DNA of 64,000 bases from G963665925 sp050596425 (GTDB lineage Bacteria > Bacillota > Clostridia > Peptostreptococcales > Acidaminobacteraceae), in assembly GCF_050596425.1 (NCBI RefSeq), contig NZ_CP192292.1:2046001-2110000 (forward strand), in the 5' to 3' direction. The position numbers and the translations under genes are program-made. A model generated the notes under the pieces. That model did no database searches. It saw nothing but the letters and a program-made list of their open reading frames with translations, and was not told the origin of the DNA. Shown here one piece after another: positions 9,098-17,802 of the stretch (positions are counted from its first letter, which is position 1; every line of letters begins with the position of its first letter).

Positions 9098-9115
9098 GGC
9101 GATTTCAAGCATAAT
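9087..9115 (+). promoter_or_regulatory. Promoter for the ACP-KAS pair
   Basis: TTTACA and CATAAT lie 17 bp apart. The -35 is inside the right half of the BirA operator, so a bound repressor would exclude RNA polymerase. Confidence 0.6.
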
Positions 9116-9158
9116 AGTAGAAAACGTAAACTGTATTACGAGTTGGAGGTTCACGAAA

Positions 9159-9395
9159 ATGATTTTTGATAAAACAAAAGAACTATTTATTGAAGTAATG
9201 GGACTTGATGACGATGAAGTGACATTGGAAACGATGATCTATGATGAACTTGACGCGGACTCGCTAGACATGTCTCAAATAATACTGGGACTGGAAAACC
9301 ACTTTTCAGTGGATCTACCCGATGATACATCAGCCCAAGTTGAAAGGGTATCAGACCTCGTTAAATTGGTAGAAACGGCGCGTGCAGCTGCATGA
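9159..9395 (+). CDS. Acyl carrier protein, biotin-cluster paralogue
   Basis: This 78-residue acyl carrier protein has the phosphopantetheine serine in ELDADSLDMSQII, near residue 36, and the usual acidic helix II. Start ATG follows TTGGAGG. Its stop overlaps the KAS start (ATGA). Because it lies behind the BirA operator and diverges from bioF, I infer that it carries the malonyl-methyl to pimeloyl chain for biotin rather than bulk fatty acids. The housekeeping ACP would lie elsewhere. Confidence 0.9.
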   Translation: MIFDKTKELFIEVMGLDDDEVTLETMIYDELDADSLDMSQIILGLENHFSVDLPDDTSAQVERVSDLVKLVETARAAA

Positions 9396-10642
9396 AAAAA
9401 AGAGTTGTAATCACTGGAACAGGGTGTATAACACCAATAGGCAAGACAACAAAGGAATTTTGGGAAAATGCCTTGGCGGGCAAGCACGGTTTTGGTCCCA
9501 TCACACATTTTGATAAGGACCTTGTTAAAACAAGTCTGGTGGCACAGGTGAAGGGGTTTAATGCAAAAGAGACGATGGGTAGAAAATCAGTAAGACGTCT
9601 TGACCGCTATGCTCAGTTTGCAGTCCATGCGGCTCGGGAGGCATTTGCTGATTCTGGCCTGAGCCTCTCTTTTTCTCAGGGAGGTCCACTCATCTCTCCA
9701 AGTAGAATAGGGGTCTGTCTTGGGACGGGGGTTGGAGGCGTATCAACATATGAAGAAGAAAACGACAAATGCATTAATAAAGGGTCGACATTTGTGAATC
9801 CTTTACTCATGCCAAAGTGGATTCCAAATATGGCTGCAGCAAATATTGCCATGGATTTAGGGATTCAAGGACCAGTGCATACGATTTCAACGGCATGTGC
9901 TTCGGGGATTGATGCCATTGGCCATGGGCTCATGCTCATTGAGAGTGGGCGGGTGGATGCCGTTTTGGCAGGTGGTGCAGAAGCCTGTATAACACCTCTT
10001 ATGATCTCAGGCTTTGAAAACATGGGGGCACTTAGTGGTGAAAAAGATGCAGACAAATGTTCAAGACCATTTGACACCGACAGGGATGGCTTTGTTTTAG
10101 GAGAAGGAGCAGCTGTTCTTATGCTCGAGAGCTTGGAGTCGGCAAAGCTTAGAAAAGCCAATATCATCGCTGAAGTGATCGGATACGGCACAAGTTCTGA
10201 TGCCTATCATTTGACAGCGCCTGAACCAAATGCAGAGGGGTTGGTATTATCCATAAAACAGGCTTTGATTGACGCCAATTTAAGACCAAGTCAAATTGAT
10301 TATATAAATGCCCATGGAACATCAACCAGACAAAATGATGAAATTGAAGCTCTCGGCATCAATAAGGTCTTTGGGAGCAAGGCGAGATCCATACCTGTCA
10401 GTTCAACCAAGTCCCTAGTTGGTCACCTTCAAGGGGCAGCCGGTGCTTTAGAAACTCTCGTTTGTGCGATGACACTTAAAATGGGTCGTATCCATCCAAC
10501 CTTTGGAACGAAAAATGTTGATAAGGCTTGCCAAGTAAATGTTGTAAAAGATCAATTTGCATCAAAATCTATTCAATATGCAATGAACCTTTCCTTGGGT
10601 TTTGGAGGCCATAACGCCAGTCTTGTTCTAAAAAAATGGTAA
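9392..10642 (+). CDS. fabF: Beta-ketoacyl-ACP synthase II (FabF-like), biotin-cluster paralogue
   Basis: This 416-residue condensing enzyme has the full Cys-His-His set: STACASG near residue 168, NAHGTSTRQND near 308 and SLVGHLQGAAGALE near 345. KAS II elongates acyl-ACP with malonyl-ACP. It overlaps the ACP gene by 4 nt, so the two are translationally coupled. Together with BioC and BioH next door it suggests a local set for making pimeloyl-ACP. It could instead be an ordinary FabF; the BirA operator argues for a biotin role. Confidence 0.92.
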   Translation: MKKRVVITGTGCITPIGKTTKEFWENALAGKHGFGPITHFDKDLVKTSLVAQVKGFNAKETMGRKSVRRLDRYAQFAVHAAREAFADSGLSLSFSQGGPLISPSRIGVCLGTGVGGVSTYEEENDKCINKGSTFVNPLLMPKWIPNMAAANIAMDLGIQGPVHTISTACASGIDAIGHGLMLIESGRVDAVLAGGAEACITPLMISGFENMGALSGEKDADKCSRPFDTDRDGFVLGEGAAVLMLESLESAKLRKANIIAEVIGYGTSSDAYHLTAPEPNAEGLVLSIKQALIDANLRPSQIDYINAHGTSTRQNDEIEALGINKVFGSKARSIPVSSTKSLVGHLQGAAGALETLVCAMTLKMGRIHPTFGTKNVDKACQVNVVKDQFASKSIQYAMNLSLGFGGHNASLVLKKW

Positions 10643-10678
10643 AAAAAGAAAGTAATATTTGTGACCGATTATGTCTTT

Positions 10679-10720
10679 AAATGGCTTTGATAAGAAATTA
10701 TTGAAGTCATTTTTTATTTT
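10679..10720 (+). terminator. Terminator after the KAS II gene
   Basis: A stem of about 15 bp including G-U pairs starts AAATGGCTTTGATAA and closes with TTATTGAAGTCATTT. A T-rich tail follows. Confidence 0.7.
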
Positions 10721-10787
10721 TAGGGTATAGGGCAAGTAAGTATCATCCGAACGAACTGACTTACATATTTTATTGGAGGAGGTTATT

Positions 10788-11720
10788 ATGAAAAGATCGT
10801 TTTTTGCTTTACTTGTCGTTCTAATGCTTGTGGTATCAGCCTGTGCGCCAGCACAAGCCCCGGCTGAGGAACCAGCTGAAGCACCAACTGAAACACCTGT
10901 TGAGGAACCTATGGATGAAAGTTCGCAAGAGTCTGATGCATCATCAGATTCTATGGAAGAAACAGGTATGTATGAAGATGGTATTTATTACGCTGAAGCA
11001 GATGAGTTTAGCGCCAATAGTGGATGGAAATCCGTTGTTATTTTGAAAGTTACAGATGGTAAAATTTCTGAAGTCAACTGGACAGCAGCAAGTAAAGATG
11101 GCGGTATGGATAAGAAAGCTGCATCCATGAATGGTGCATACCCTATGGTAGAAGCTGGCGGAGCCCAAGCACCTTGGCACGAGCAAGCTGAAAAAATGGA
11201 AATGGCTCTTTTGGAAATGCAAGACCCAAGTATGGGAGAATATAACGATGAAGGATATACAGATGCTGTGTCTGGCGTGTCCATCCATGTAAACGACTTT
11301 TATATGCTGGCAGAAGAAGCCTTGGCTGCAGGTCCTGTTGAACCAGGTCCATACAAGGATGGTGGCTATCATGCAGAAGAGCCTGAGTTCAGTGAAAATT
11401 CTGGATGGAAGGCGACTGTGGACATCACTGTTTTAAATGGCAATATTGTTGCAGTCAACTGGAGTGGTCAGCATAAAGATGGTGGCGAAGACAAAAAAAC
11501 TGCATCTATGAATGGAAATTACCCTATGGTTGAAAACGGTGGTGCAAAAGCACCATGGCACGAACAAGCTATGGAAGCTGAAGACCACCTTCTAATGACA
11601 CAAGATCCGTGGGATATTGAACTGGATGCTGAGGGACATGCTGATGTGCTTACAAGTGTATCCATTCATGTGGATGATTTCTTCTTATTAGCTCAAGAAG
11701 CATTAGAGTCTGCGAAATAG
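10788..11720 (+). CDS. Lipoprotein with two tandem FMN-binding-like domains
   Basis: This 310-residue lipoprotein has a type II signal with lipobox VSAC, Cys19, then a Pro/Glu-rich linker to about residue 55. Two homologous domains of about 110 residues follow. Each starts [DE]G[IG]Y[YH]AE, contains SGWK, KDGG-DKK-ASMNG-YPM and APWHEQA, and ends SIHV-DF--LA-EAL. The layout recalls FMN-binding/pheromone-precursor lipoproteins such as Listeria PplA and the COG4939 membrane immunogens. The repeats carry DAVSGVS and DVLTSVS where flavinylated proteins have a (S/T)GA(S/T) motif, so covalent FMN is doubtful. I chose the ATG at 10788 behind GGAGGAGG over an upstream TTG at 10773. It has its own terminator. 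Confidence 0.78.
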   Translation: MKRSFFALLVVLMLVVSACAPAQAPAEEPAEAPTETPVEEPMDESSQESDASSDSMEETGMYEDGIYYAEADEFSANSGWKSVVILKVTDGKISEVNWTAASKDGGMDKKAASMNGAYPMVEAGGAQAPWHEQAEKMEMALLEMQDPSMGEYNDEGYTDAVSGVSIHVNDFYMLAEEALAAGPVEPGPYKDGGYHAEEPEFSENSGWKATVDITVLNGNIVAVNWSGQHKDGGEDKKTASMNGNYPMVENGGAKAPWHEQAMEAEDHLLMTQDPWDIELDAEGHADVLTSVSIHVDDFFLLAQEALESAK

Positions 11721-11740
11721 AGGGAAAATAATATAAAAGC

Positions 11741-11778
11741 AAAGCCCGCGATAGACACAATATTGTCGCGGGCTTTTT
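11741..11778 (+). terminator. Terminator after the lipoprotein gene
   Basis: AAAGCCCGCGA pairs with TCGCGGGCTTT around a partly paired loop, and five T follow. Confidence 0.9.
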
Positions 11779-11934
11779 ATGTGTATGAAAATGATTTAAA
11801 GGCCTTCTTTTATACAAAAAGGCAGTGGAAAAGATTGAAATATAAAACAAGAACAAATATTCGTAGATTATGGCGACGAAGGGTAAAAACTGATAAAATG
11901 GATATAGTACATGAAGATGGTACATGCAGATAGG

Positions 11935-11963
11935 CTGTTTGACTTCTATGCAAACAGTTTTTT
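11935..11963 (+). terminator. Second hairpin with T-tail upstream of polA
   Basis: CTGTTTG and CAAACAG form a 7-bp stem with a 9-nt loop, followed by TTTTTT. No gene lies directly before it. It may be the end of a short transcript from 11780-11935, where I see no convincing gene. Confidence 0.5.
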
Positions 11964-11999
11964 ATAAAAATCATATGGTTTTTCAGACAATATTTATAT

Positions 12000-12122
12000 C
12001 AGGCGTTTGCAAAATTACACATCTATGCCTTCGGTATACCATATATATTTTTTTATGCTTCTTATAATATCTATATATAGTATGGCCAGGCTTCTTGAAT
12101 GGAATTTTGTAAGTCGCTCATA
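12000..12122 (+). repeat. Palindromic intergenic repeat, copy B
   Basis: It starts CAGGCGTTTGCAAAATTACA and ends GTAAGTCGCTCA, in the same orientation as copy A. The A/T-rich centre differs from copy A while the ends are conserved. It ends only about 10 bp before the polA Shine-Dalgarno, so it lies in the polA leader. It also makes an artificial in-frame extension of polA back to 12007. Confidence 0.85.
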
Positions 12123-12144
12123 TAAGAAGAAGGGGAGGACAACC

Positions 12145-14826
12145 TTGAAAGATAGAGTGGTAATTATTGATGGTAACAGTCTCATAAATCAGGCTTTTTA
12201 TGCGACGCGTTACACGAATATGATGAATAAAGATGGCGTCCCGACAAATGCAGTTTATGGGTTTGTCAATATGATGTTGAAAATAAGAGATGACCTTGAT
12301 CCAATTTACATGGCTGTTGCCTTTGATATGAAGGGACCAACCTTTAGACACAAGCAGTTTAAAGAGTATAAGGGGACACGAAAGGGCATGCCAGATGAGT
12401 TGGCTGTGCAAATGCCAATTCTCAAAGAAATGCTCGATGCCATGGGCATTTATAGAATGGAACTCCAAGGCTTTGAAGCCGATGATTTGATTGGCACCGT
12501 TGCCCATACATGTTCAGGTCAAGGCGTGGAGACCTTTGTGGTAACCGGTGATCAAGATGCCCTCCAATTGGTATCTGAAAAAACAACGGTGCTTATTAAA
12601 GGCCGAAAAAAAGAAATTTATTACACCCCGGCACTGGTTTTAGAAGATTACGGTGTCACACCAGACCGTATCATTGATTTAAAAGGGCTCCAGGGGGATA
12701 CATCAGATAATATTCCGGGTCTACCTGGTGTAGGACCTAAAACAGCCGTTAAGCTGCTTGATCAATTTGGAACGGTTGAAGAGCTTATCCAAAGAAGCGA
12801 GGAAGTTACAAATAAACGCATTCGCGGCATTGTAGAAGACCATCAGGCATCGGCCATTTTAAGTAAGAAACTTGCTACAATTGAGGTTCATGTTCCGATT
12901 GATTTCTCAATGGAGGAATTAAAAATCACACCGCCAGACCTTGAAAAATTACTCGAAATGATTAAAGAGTACGGATTCAATTCTCTTATAAAAAGAATTA
13001 GAGAACTTAATGTTGAAGGGGAAATGCCAGAGCAAAAACCTTTTGAATACAGACTTGTGACAAGTGAGCAAGAAGCCAGAGACCTAGCGGCCATTGCAAG
13101 ACATGAAGGTAAATTCGCCTTCCATAGTGTTTATGACAAGACAAATGTCAGAACCAATGAAATTGTCGGTATGGGAGTTTACCTTAAAGGAAAATCCTAC
13201 TATATAGCAATTAAGGGCGACGAATCAATCCTTGGAGCCTTAAAAAGTGTTTTTGAAGACCCGTCAATTGACAAGGTGACATATGAAGCAAAAAAAGACT
13301 ACCTGATTCTTCAACGATATGGTATTCAAATGCAGGGGCTAAAGTTTGATGGTTTTATTGCCATGTATCTTCTGGAACCAGGGCGCAAAAGTTATGATAT
13401 GACCGATGTTGCTATGGAGAAGTTTTCTGAAACAATGAAGACAGAAAAGGACCTTCTTGGCACTGGTAAGAAGATGATCACTTATGCAGAAATAGAAGAA
13501 GAGACCATTGCGGAGTATACAGCGCGTTATGCCACATATGCAGGCAAGTTGCAAGAACGCCTAGAAACGGAAATGGAAAAACTCGAGTTGACAAAGCTGT
13601 ATGAAACTGTAGAACTCCCTTTAATTGAGGTGCTTGCAAATATTGAGTTTGAAGGTTTTTCAGTGGATACCACAGAACTAAAAGCCTTAGATGAAGAACT
13701 AACAGTGAAAATTGAAGAGCTCACAAAAGATATTTATCATATGGCTGAAGGTGAGTTCAATATCAATTCGCCAAAACAACTTGGCGTGGTTCTTTTCGAA
13801 ACATTAGGTCTACCAGCTGTGAAAAAGACTAAAACAGGATACTCAACAAGTCATGATGTTTTAGAAAAATTGATGGACAAGCATCCAATTATTCCAGCTA
13901 TTATTGAATACAGGACATATACAAAACTGAAGTCCACTTATATTGATGGCATTTTTGCTGTGATTAATGATAGCACAGGCAAAATTCATACGAGTTTGAA
14001 TCAGACGGTGGCTGTGACTGGGCGTCTAAGCTCCACAGAGCCAAACCTTCAGAATATTCCAGTCCGCCTACCACTGGGTAGACGACTTAGAAAGGTCTTT
14101 GTGCCGAGCGAGGGTCAGACCCTCATTGATGCCGATTATTCTCAAATTGAGCTCAGGGTCTTGGCGCAAATGTCTGAAGATGACAATTTGATAAAAGCCT
14201 TTACTGAAAACATTGATGTTCATGCCATGACAGCCTCGCAAGTCTTTGATGTGCCCCTTGATGAAGTCACATCCCTTGAAAGAAGTCGGGCTAAAGAAGT
14301 CAACTTCGGCATTGTTTATGGTATGAGTGACTATGGTTTATCAGAAAATTTGGGTATAACAAGAAAAGAAGCCAAAACATATATTGAAAATTATTTTGCA
14401 AAGTATCCAAAAGTAAAAGAATATATGGATGAAATGGTTGACCACTGCAAGGAAAATGGTTATGTCACAACAATACTCAACAGAAGACGTTATGTGCCAG
14501 AAATCAACCATAAGAATTTCAACTTGAGATCATTTGGTGAAAGAACAGCAATGAATACACCTATCCAAGGCTCAGCGGCAGATATTATTAAAATTGCCAT
14601 GCTGAAAGTATATAAGGCTCTTAAAGAAAAAGACTTGAAATCAAAGCTGATTTTACAAGTGCATGATGAACTGATCATTGATACGCATCCGGATGAAGTG
14701 GAGCAGGTCAAAGCCTTGCTTCGTGAAAACATGGAAACGGCTGCAGATGACATTCTATCAGATGCGTTCAAGATCCCGCTTAAGGTGGATATGAATGAAG
14801 GTGAAAGCTGGTATGACACAAAATAA
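12145..14826 (+). CDS. polA: DNA polymerase I
   Basis: This 893-residue Pol I has a 5' nuclease domain at about residues 1-290 (VVIIDGNSLINQAFYA, GVGPKTAVKLL). A middle 3'-5' exonuclease-like domain lacks the catalytic DxE: FAFHSVYDK stands where active proofreaders have a DTE motif. The C-terminal polymerase is intact: motif A DADYSQIELRVLAQ, motif B RAKEVNFGIVYGMS, motif C LQVHDELIID. I place the start at TTG 12145 behind AGGGGAGGA, which gives MKDRVVIIDGNS; an in-frame ATG at 12055 and a TTG at 12007 lie inside repeat copy B. Proofreading is therefore probably lost, as in Bacillus Pol I. coaE follows 13 nt downstream. Confidence 0.96.
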   Translation: MKDRVVIIDGNSLINQAFYATRYTNMMNKDGVPTNAVYGFVNMMLKIRDDLDPIYMAVAFDMKGPTFRHKQFKEYKGTRKGMPDELAVQMPILKEMLDAMGIYRMELQGFEADDLIGTVAHTCSGQGVETFVVTGDQDALQLVSEKTTVLIKGRKKEIYYTPALVLEDYGVTPDRIIDLKGLQGDTSDNIPGLPGVGPKTAVKLLDQFGTVEELIQRSEEVTNKRIRGIVEDHQASAILSKKLATIEVHVPIDFSMEELKITPPDLEKLLEMIKEYGFNSLIKRIRELNVEGEMPEQKPFEYRLVTSEQEARDLAAIARHEGKFAFHSVYDKTNVRTNEIVGMGVYLKGKSYYIAIKGDESILGALKSVFEDPSIDKVTYEAKKDYLILQRYGIQMQGLKFDGFIAMYLLEPGRKSYDMTDVAMEKFSETMKTEKDLLGTGKKMITYAEIEEETIAEYTARYATYAGKLQERLETEMEKLELTKLYETVELPLIEVLANIEFEGFSVDTTELKALDEELTVKIEELTKDIYHMAEGEFNINSPKQLGVVLFETLGLPAVKKTKTGYSTSHDVLEKLMDKHPIIPAIIEYRTYTKLKSTYIDGIFAVINDSTGKIHTSLNQTVAVTGRLSSTEPNLQNIPVRLPLGRRLRKVFVPSEGQTLIDADYSQIELRVLAQMSEDDNLIKAFTENIDVHAMTASQVFDVPLDEVTSLERSRAKEVNFGIVYGMSDYGLSENLGITRKEAKTYIENYFAKYPKVKEYMDEMVDHCKENGYVTTILNRRRYVPEINHKNFNLRSFGERTAMNTPIQGSAADIIKIAMLKVYKALKEKDLKSKLILQVHDELIIDTHPDEVEQVKALLRENMETAADDILSDAFKIPLKVDMNEGESWYDTK

Positions 14827-14839
14827 AGGAGATCTTTTC

Positions 14840-15454
14840 ATGAAGGTTATTGGTTTGACCGGAGGTATAGGATCGGGCAAAAGCACTGTTTCGCGTATGT
14901 TGCGTGGTTTGGGCGCTAAGATTATTGACGCTGATCAAGTTGCAAGAGAAGTTGTCGAAAAGGGCAAACCTGCACTAAAAGAAATTGCAGAAACCTTTGG
15001 AGAGGATACCCTACTTGAAGACGGGTCCTTAGATCGTAAAAAGTTGGGTCGCATTATCTTCAATGACGAAGAAAAAAGACTAAAACTTAATGAAATCACC
15101 CACCCTCGCATTATCGAAGAAATTAATAATAAAATAGAAAAATGTAAGGTGAAAAAGTGCACTGAGGTTGTTGTGCTTGATTGCGCCCTGCTATTTGAAA
15201 TGAAAATGGATGATTTGGTTGAAGAATCTTGGCTTGTCAGTCTTGATAAGGAAACACAAATTAAGCGTATTATGGCGCGAGATGAGCTTTCAAAAGATGA
15301 CGCCAAAAAAAGAATAGAAGCCCAAATGCCCCTTGAAGAAAAAGTTGAAAAGGCGACGCGAATTATTGACAATTCGTCGGCTGTCAATGAAACACACAAG
15401 CAAGTGATGGATATATGGGATGAAGCTGTTCGTGAAGAGAAAAAGAATAATTAA
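14840..15454 (+). CDS. coaE: Dephospho-CoA kinase
   Basis: This 204-residue kinase phosphorylates the ribose 3'-OH of dephospho-CoA, the last step of CoA synthesis. The P-loop GLTGGIGSGKST is at residues 4-15, the DADQVAREV segment at about 31, and the THPRI motif near 86. Start is ATG 14840 behind AAAGGAGAT; an upstream in-frame start inside polA is not needed. The polA-coaE pairing is common in Firmicutes. Confidence 0.95.
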   Translation: MKVIGLTGGIGSGKSTVSRMLRGLGAKIIDADQVAREVVEKGKPALKEIAETFGEDTLLEDGSLDRKKLGRIIFNDEEKRLKLNEITHPRIIEEINNKIEKCKVKKCTEVVVLDCALLFEMKMDDLVEESWLVSLDKETQIKRIMARDELSKDDAKKRIEAQMPLEEKVEKATRIIDNSSAVNETHKQVMDIWDEAVREEKKNN

Positions 15455-15494
15455 AACCAATTAAAAAGTTTGATTTGAAGAAATGATGTAGATA

Positions 15495-15544
15495 AAAACC
15501 ACTTGAGGATCGTATGACACATACGTGACTTGAGTGGTTTTTTT
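15495..15544 (+). terminator. Terminator after coaE
   Basis: Outer arms AAACCACT and AGTGGTTT, and inner arms CGTATG and CATACG, form an interrupted stem that ends in T7. Confidence 0.75.
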
Positions 15545-15699
15545 ACGTATTTTCCGCTTTTTAAGGTTCTTCCATTTTTGAATCTGCATATTAATGTATG
15601 CAAAATGACGCTCAAGTCCTTAGATTGGGTATCAACTTTATGAAGGAAGAAATACATAAGTTGAATTGGACCGAAGCCATACCTTGAATGGAGGTTCCT

Positions 15700-16905
15700 A
15701 TGAATAAGAAGTTGATCATAGCATTTGTAATTTTCACAGCCCTTGGACTGGCTATATTTTATTTTTTAACTGCTGGGCGTGTCGGTCTTGAATATGACAC
15801 CGTTCTGGTGGAAAAACAAGCAATTGCCAAATTTATTGAAGAGACTGGTGTGGTAACTTCCCGGGAAGTTAGACCTTATTATGGTAACGGGCAGAAAACG
15901 GTTAATGAGGTGAATATAGAGCTGGGGCAATCTGTGAAAAAAGGACAAGTTCTCATACGCTACAAGAACACAGTGGATCTGGAAATTCAAAAAATAAATA
16001 AACAAATTGAGGCTCTTGAGGCCGCGTACGATGAGGTTTTATCTGGAACAGACGTGTCGAGCATAAGCACCGCTAGAATTGAAATTTCAAAATCTAACAG
16101 TGACTTGAAAGAAGCAAAGAAGAACCTGGAACGGATAGGGGTATTATATGAAAATGGAGCCGTTTCTTTGGTTGAATATGAAAATGCGCTTCGACAAGTG
16201 GAACGGTTAGAAAACAATCTGGACATTTCTCAGAATGCATATAATAAACTAACCAAGGCATTATCAGACAACAATAAGAAAAAATATGAAGCAGAGATTG
16301 ATGTTTTGATCCTCACACTCGAAATACTTGAAAAAAGTCGAGAGGATTACACCCTTCGATCAAGCATAGATGGGATTGTCACTGAGATGAATACATTTAA
16401 TGGGGACATCCCTCAAGCAGGTGGATGTATTCTTGAAATTATGGATCCAGATCAAAAAGTCATTTTGCTTGACTTTATGGTGGATGAGGCCCAATATATC
16501 GATGAAAATATGGAGGCTCAAATTCATGACCGTCATCTAAATGTTGATATGGACGGGTTGAGGGTGACTAGGGTCTACCCGAAAGCCTTTATCAAAATGT
16601 CAGAACTGAATGTAGAAGAGAATCGGCAAACAGTTGAAGTGAGACTATCTGACCGGGGACATGCACTTGATTTTGGAACAGAGGTTCAAACACAGGTTGT
16701 GGTAGAGCCACAGAGGCAGGCTTTGGTTATTCCAGTGTCAGCCCTGATATATGGTCAATCGAAAGTGTATGTGGAAGTGGTAGACAGTAATGAGGCACAA
16801 AGACAAGAAGTCATACCTGGGACAACGTTTGGTGAAAAAGTTGAGATTTTAGAAGGGCTTGAAGAAGGCGACGAGGTTATACTCAACCATCAGGAAAGTC
16901 AGTAA
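15700..16905 (+). CDS. HlyD-family membrane fusion (adaptor) protein of an ABC exporter
   Basis: This 401-residue protein has an N-terminal membrane anchor (residues 4-23), then a lipoyl/barrel-sandwich half motif with GQSVKKGQVLIRY. A coiled-coil hairpin covers about residues 95-210, the second barrel-sandwich half is DYTLRSSIDGIVTEM, and a C-terminal beta domain includes VVIPVSALIYG. This is the plan of periplasmic-adaptor-like proteins that partner ABC exporters in Firmicutes. Start ATG 15700 follows GGAGG. It leads a same-strand set with an ATPase and two permeases. Confidence 0.9.
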   Translation: MNKKLIIAFVIFTALGLAIFYFLTAGRVGLEYDTVLVEKQAIAKFIEETGVVTSREVRPYYGNGQKTVNEVNIELGQSVKKGQVLIRYKNTVDLEIQKINKQIEALEAAYDEVLSGTDVSSISTARIEISKSNSDLKEAKKNLERIGVLYENGAVSLVEYENALRQVERLENNLDISQNAYNKLTKALSDNNKKKYEAEIDVLILTLEILEKSREDYTLRSSIDGIVTEMNTFNGDIPQAGGCILEIMDPDQKVILLDFMVDEAQYIDENMEAQIHDRHLNVDMDGLRVTRVYPKAFIKMSELNVEENRQTVEVRLSDRGHALDFGTEVQTQVVVEPQRQALVIPVSALIYGQSKVYVEVVDSNEAQRQEVIPGTTFGEKVEILEGLEEGDEVILNHQESQ

Positions 16906-16947
16906 ACTGATGGTCAATATTGATTTCTGTATGAGAGGAGCCTTGAA

Positions 16948-17802
16948 ATGATAAAAGTCGAAAACCTGTACCATTCCTATAGCAATGATGACAAATACGC
17001 TGTTGACGATGTTAGCTTTGAAATAAAAAAAGGTGAGATATTTGGATTTCTTGGCCCATCAGGTGCTGGGAAATCCACAACGCAAAATATTCTTGTTGGG
17101 CTGTTGCCACTTCAAAAAGGGTCAGTTGAAGTGGCTGGCTTTGATGTGAAACATATCCGAAACAAGATGTTTAATAAAATTGGAATGTCTTTTGAACAGT
17201 CAAACGTATACAGTAAAATGTCAGGACTTGAAAATCTCGAGTTTTATAGAAAGTTATTTGATGTAAAAACCCGCAAGCCTATGGACTTAATAAATCTGGT
17301 TGGACTTGCTGGTAAGGAAAATATAAAGGCTGGAAAATACTCAAAAGGCATGAAACATAGATTGACCTTTGCAAGATCAATGCTGAACAATCCAGAAATG
17401 TGGTTCCTTGATGAACCCACCACAGGTCTTGACCCAGCTATTGCAGCACAGATTAAAGATATAATAAGGCAGGAAAATGAAAGAGGCGTTACCATTTTTC
17501 TAACCACGCACAATATGTATATTGCTGATGAACTGTGTGATCGAGTTGCATTTATTGTGGATGGAAAAATTAGAATCATAGATTCTCCCAAAGCCTTAAA
17601 ACTTCAGTACGGTGAAAAACGGGTTGATATAGAGTATTTCAAAAATGAGACGCTTTTAAAGGCAAATTTTTCGACAGTGGAGAAGGCAGACAAGGTCAAA
17701 ATGATTGAGCTCTTAAAGCAATATGACATTCAAACAATGCATACCAGAGAAGCCACCCTAGAAGAAATATTTATTAAGGTCACAGGGAGAGGACTGGTTT
17801 AA
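16948..17802 (+). CDS. ABC transporter ATP-binding protein
   Basis: This 284-residue ATPase has Walker A GPSGAGKST (about residue 37), a signature YSKGMKHRL that is a divergent LSGGQ, Walker B MWFLDEPTTGLDP, and the H-loop TTHNM. The ABC-2 family often has such KGM signatures. Start follows GAGAGGAG. The next permease begins at the very next base after its stop, so they form one transcription unit. Confidence 0.93.
   Translation: MIKVENLYHSYSNDDKYAVDDVSFEIKKGEIFGFLGPSGAGKSTTQNILVGLLPLQKGSVEVAGFDVKHIRNKMFNKIGMSFEQSNVYSKMSGLENLEFYRKLFDVKTRKPMDLINLVGLAGKENIKAGKYSKGMKHRLTFARSMLNNPEMWFLDEPTTGLDPAIAAQIKDIIRQENERGVTIFLTTHNMYIADELCDRVAFIVDGKIRIIDSPKALKLQYGEKRVDIEYFKNETLLKANFSTVEKADKVKMIELLKQYDIQTMHTREATLEEIFIKVTGRGLV

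Noticed and set aside
10944..11372. 142-codon and 98-codon minus-strand ORFs in the lipoprotein gene
   Set aside because: Shadows of a well-supported coding frame with signal peptide and repeats.
12007..12144. N-terminal extension of polA
   Set aside because: It is the intergenic repeat copy B, and the true TTG start has a strong ribosome binding site.
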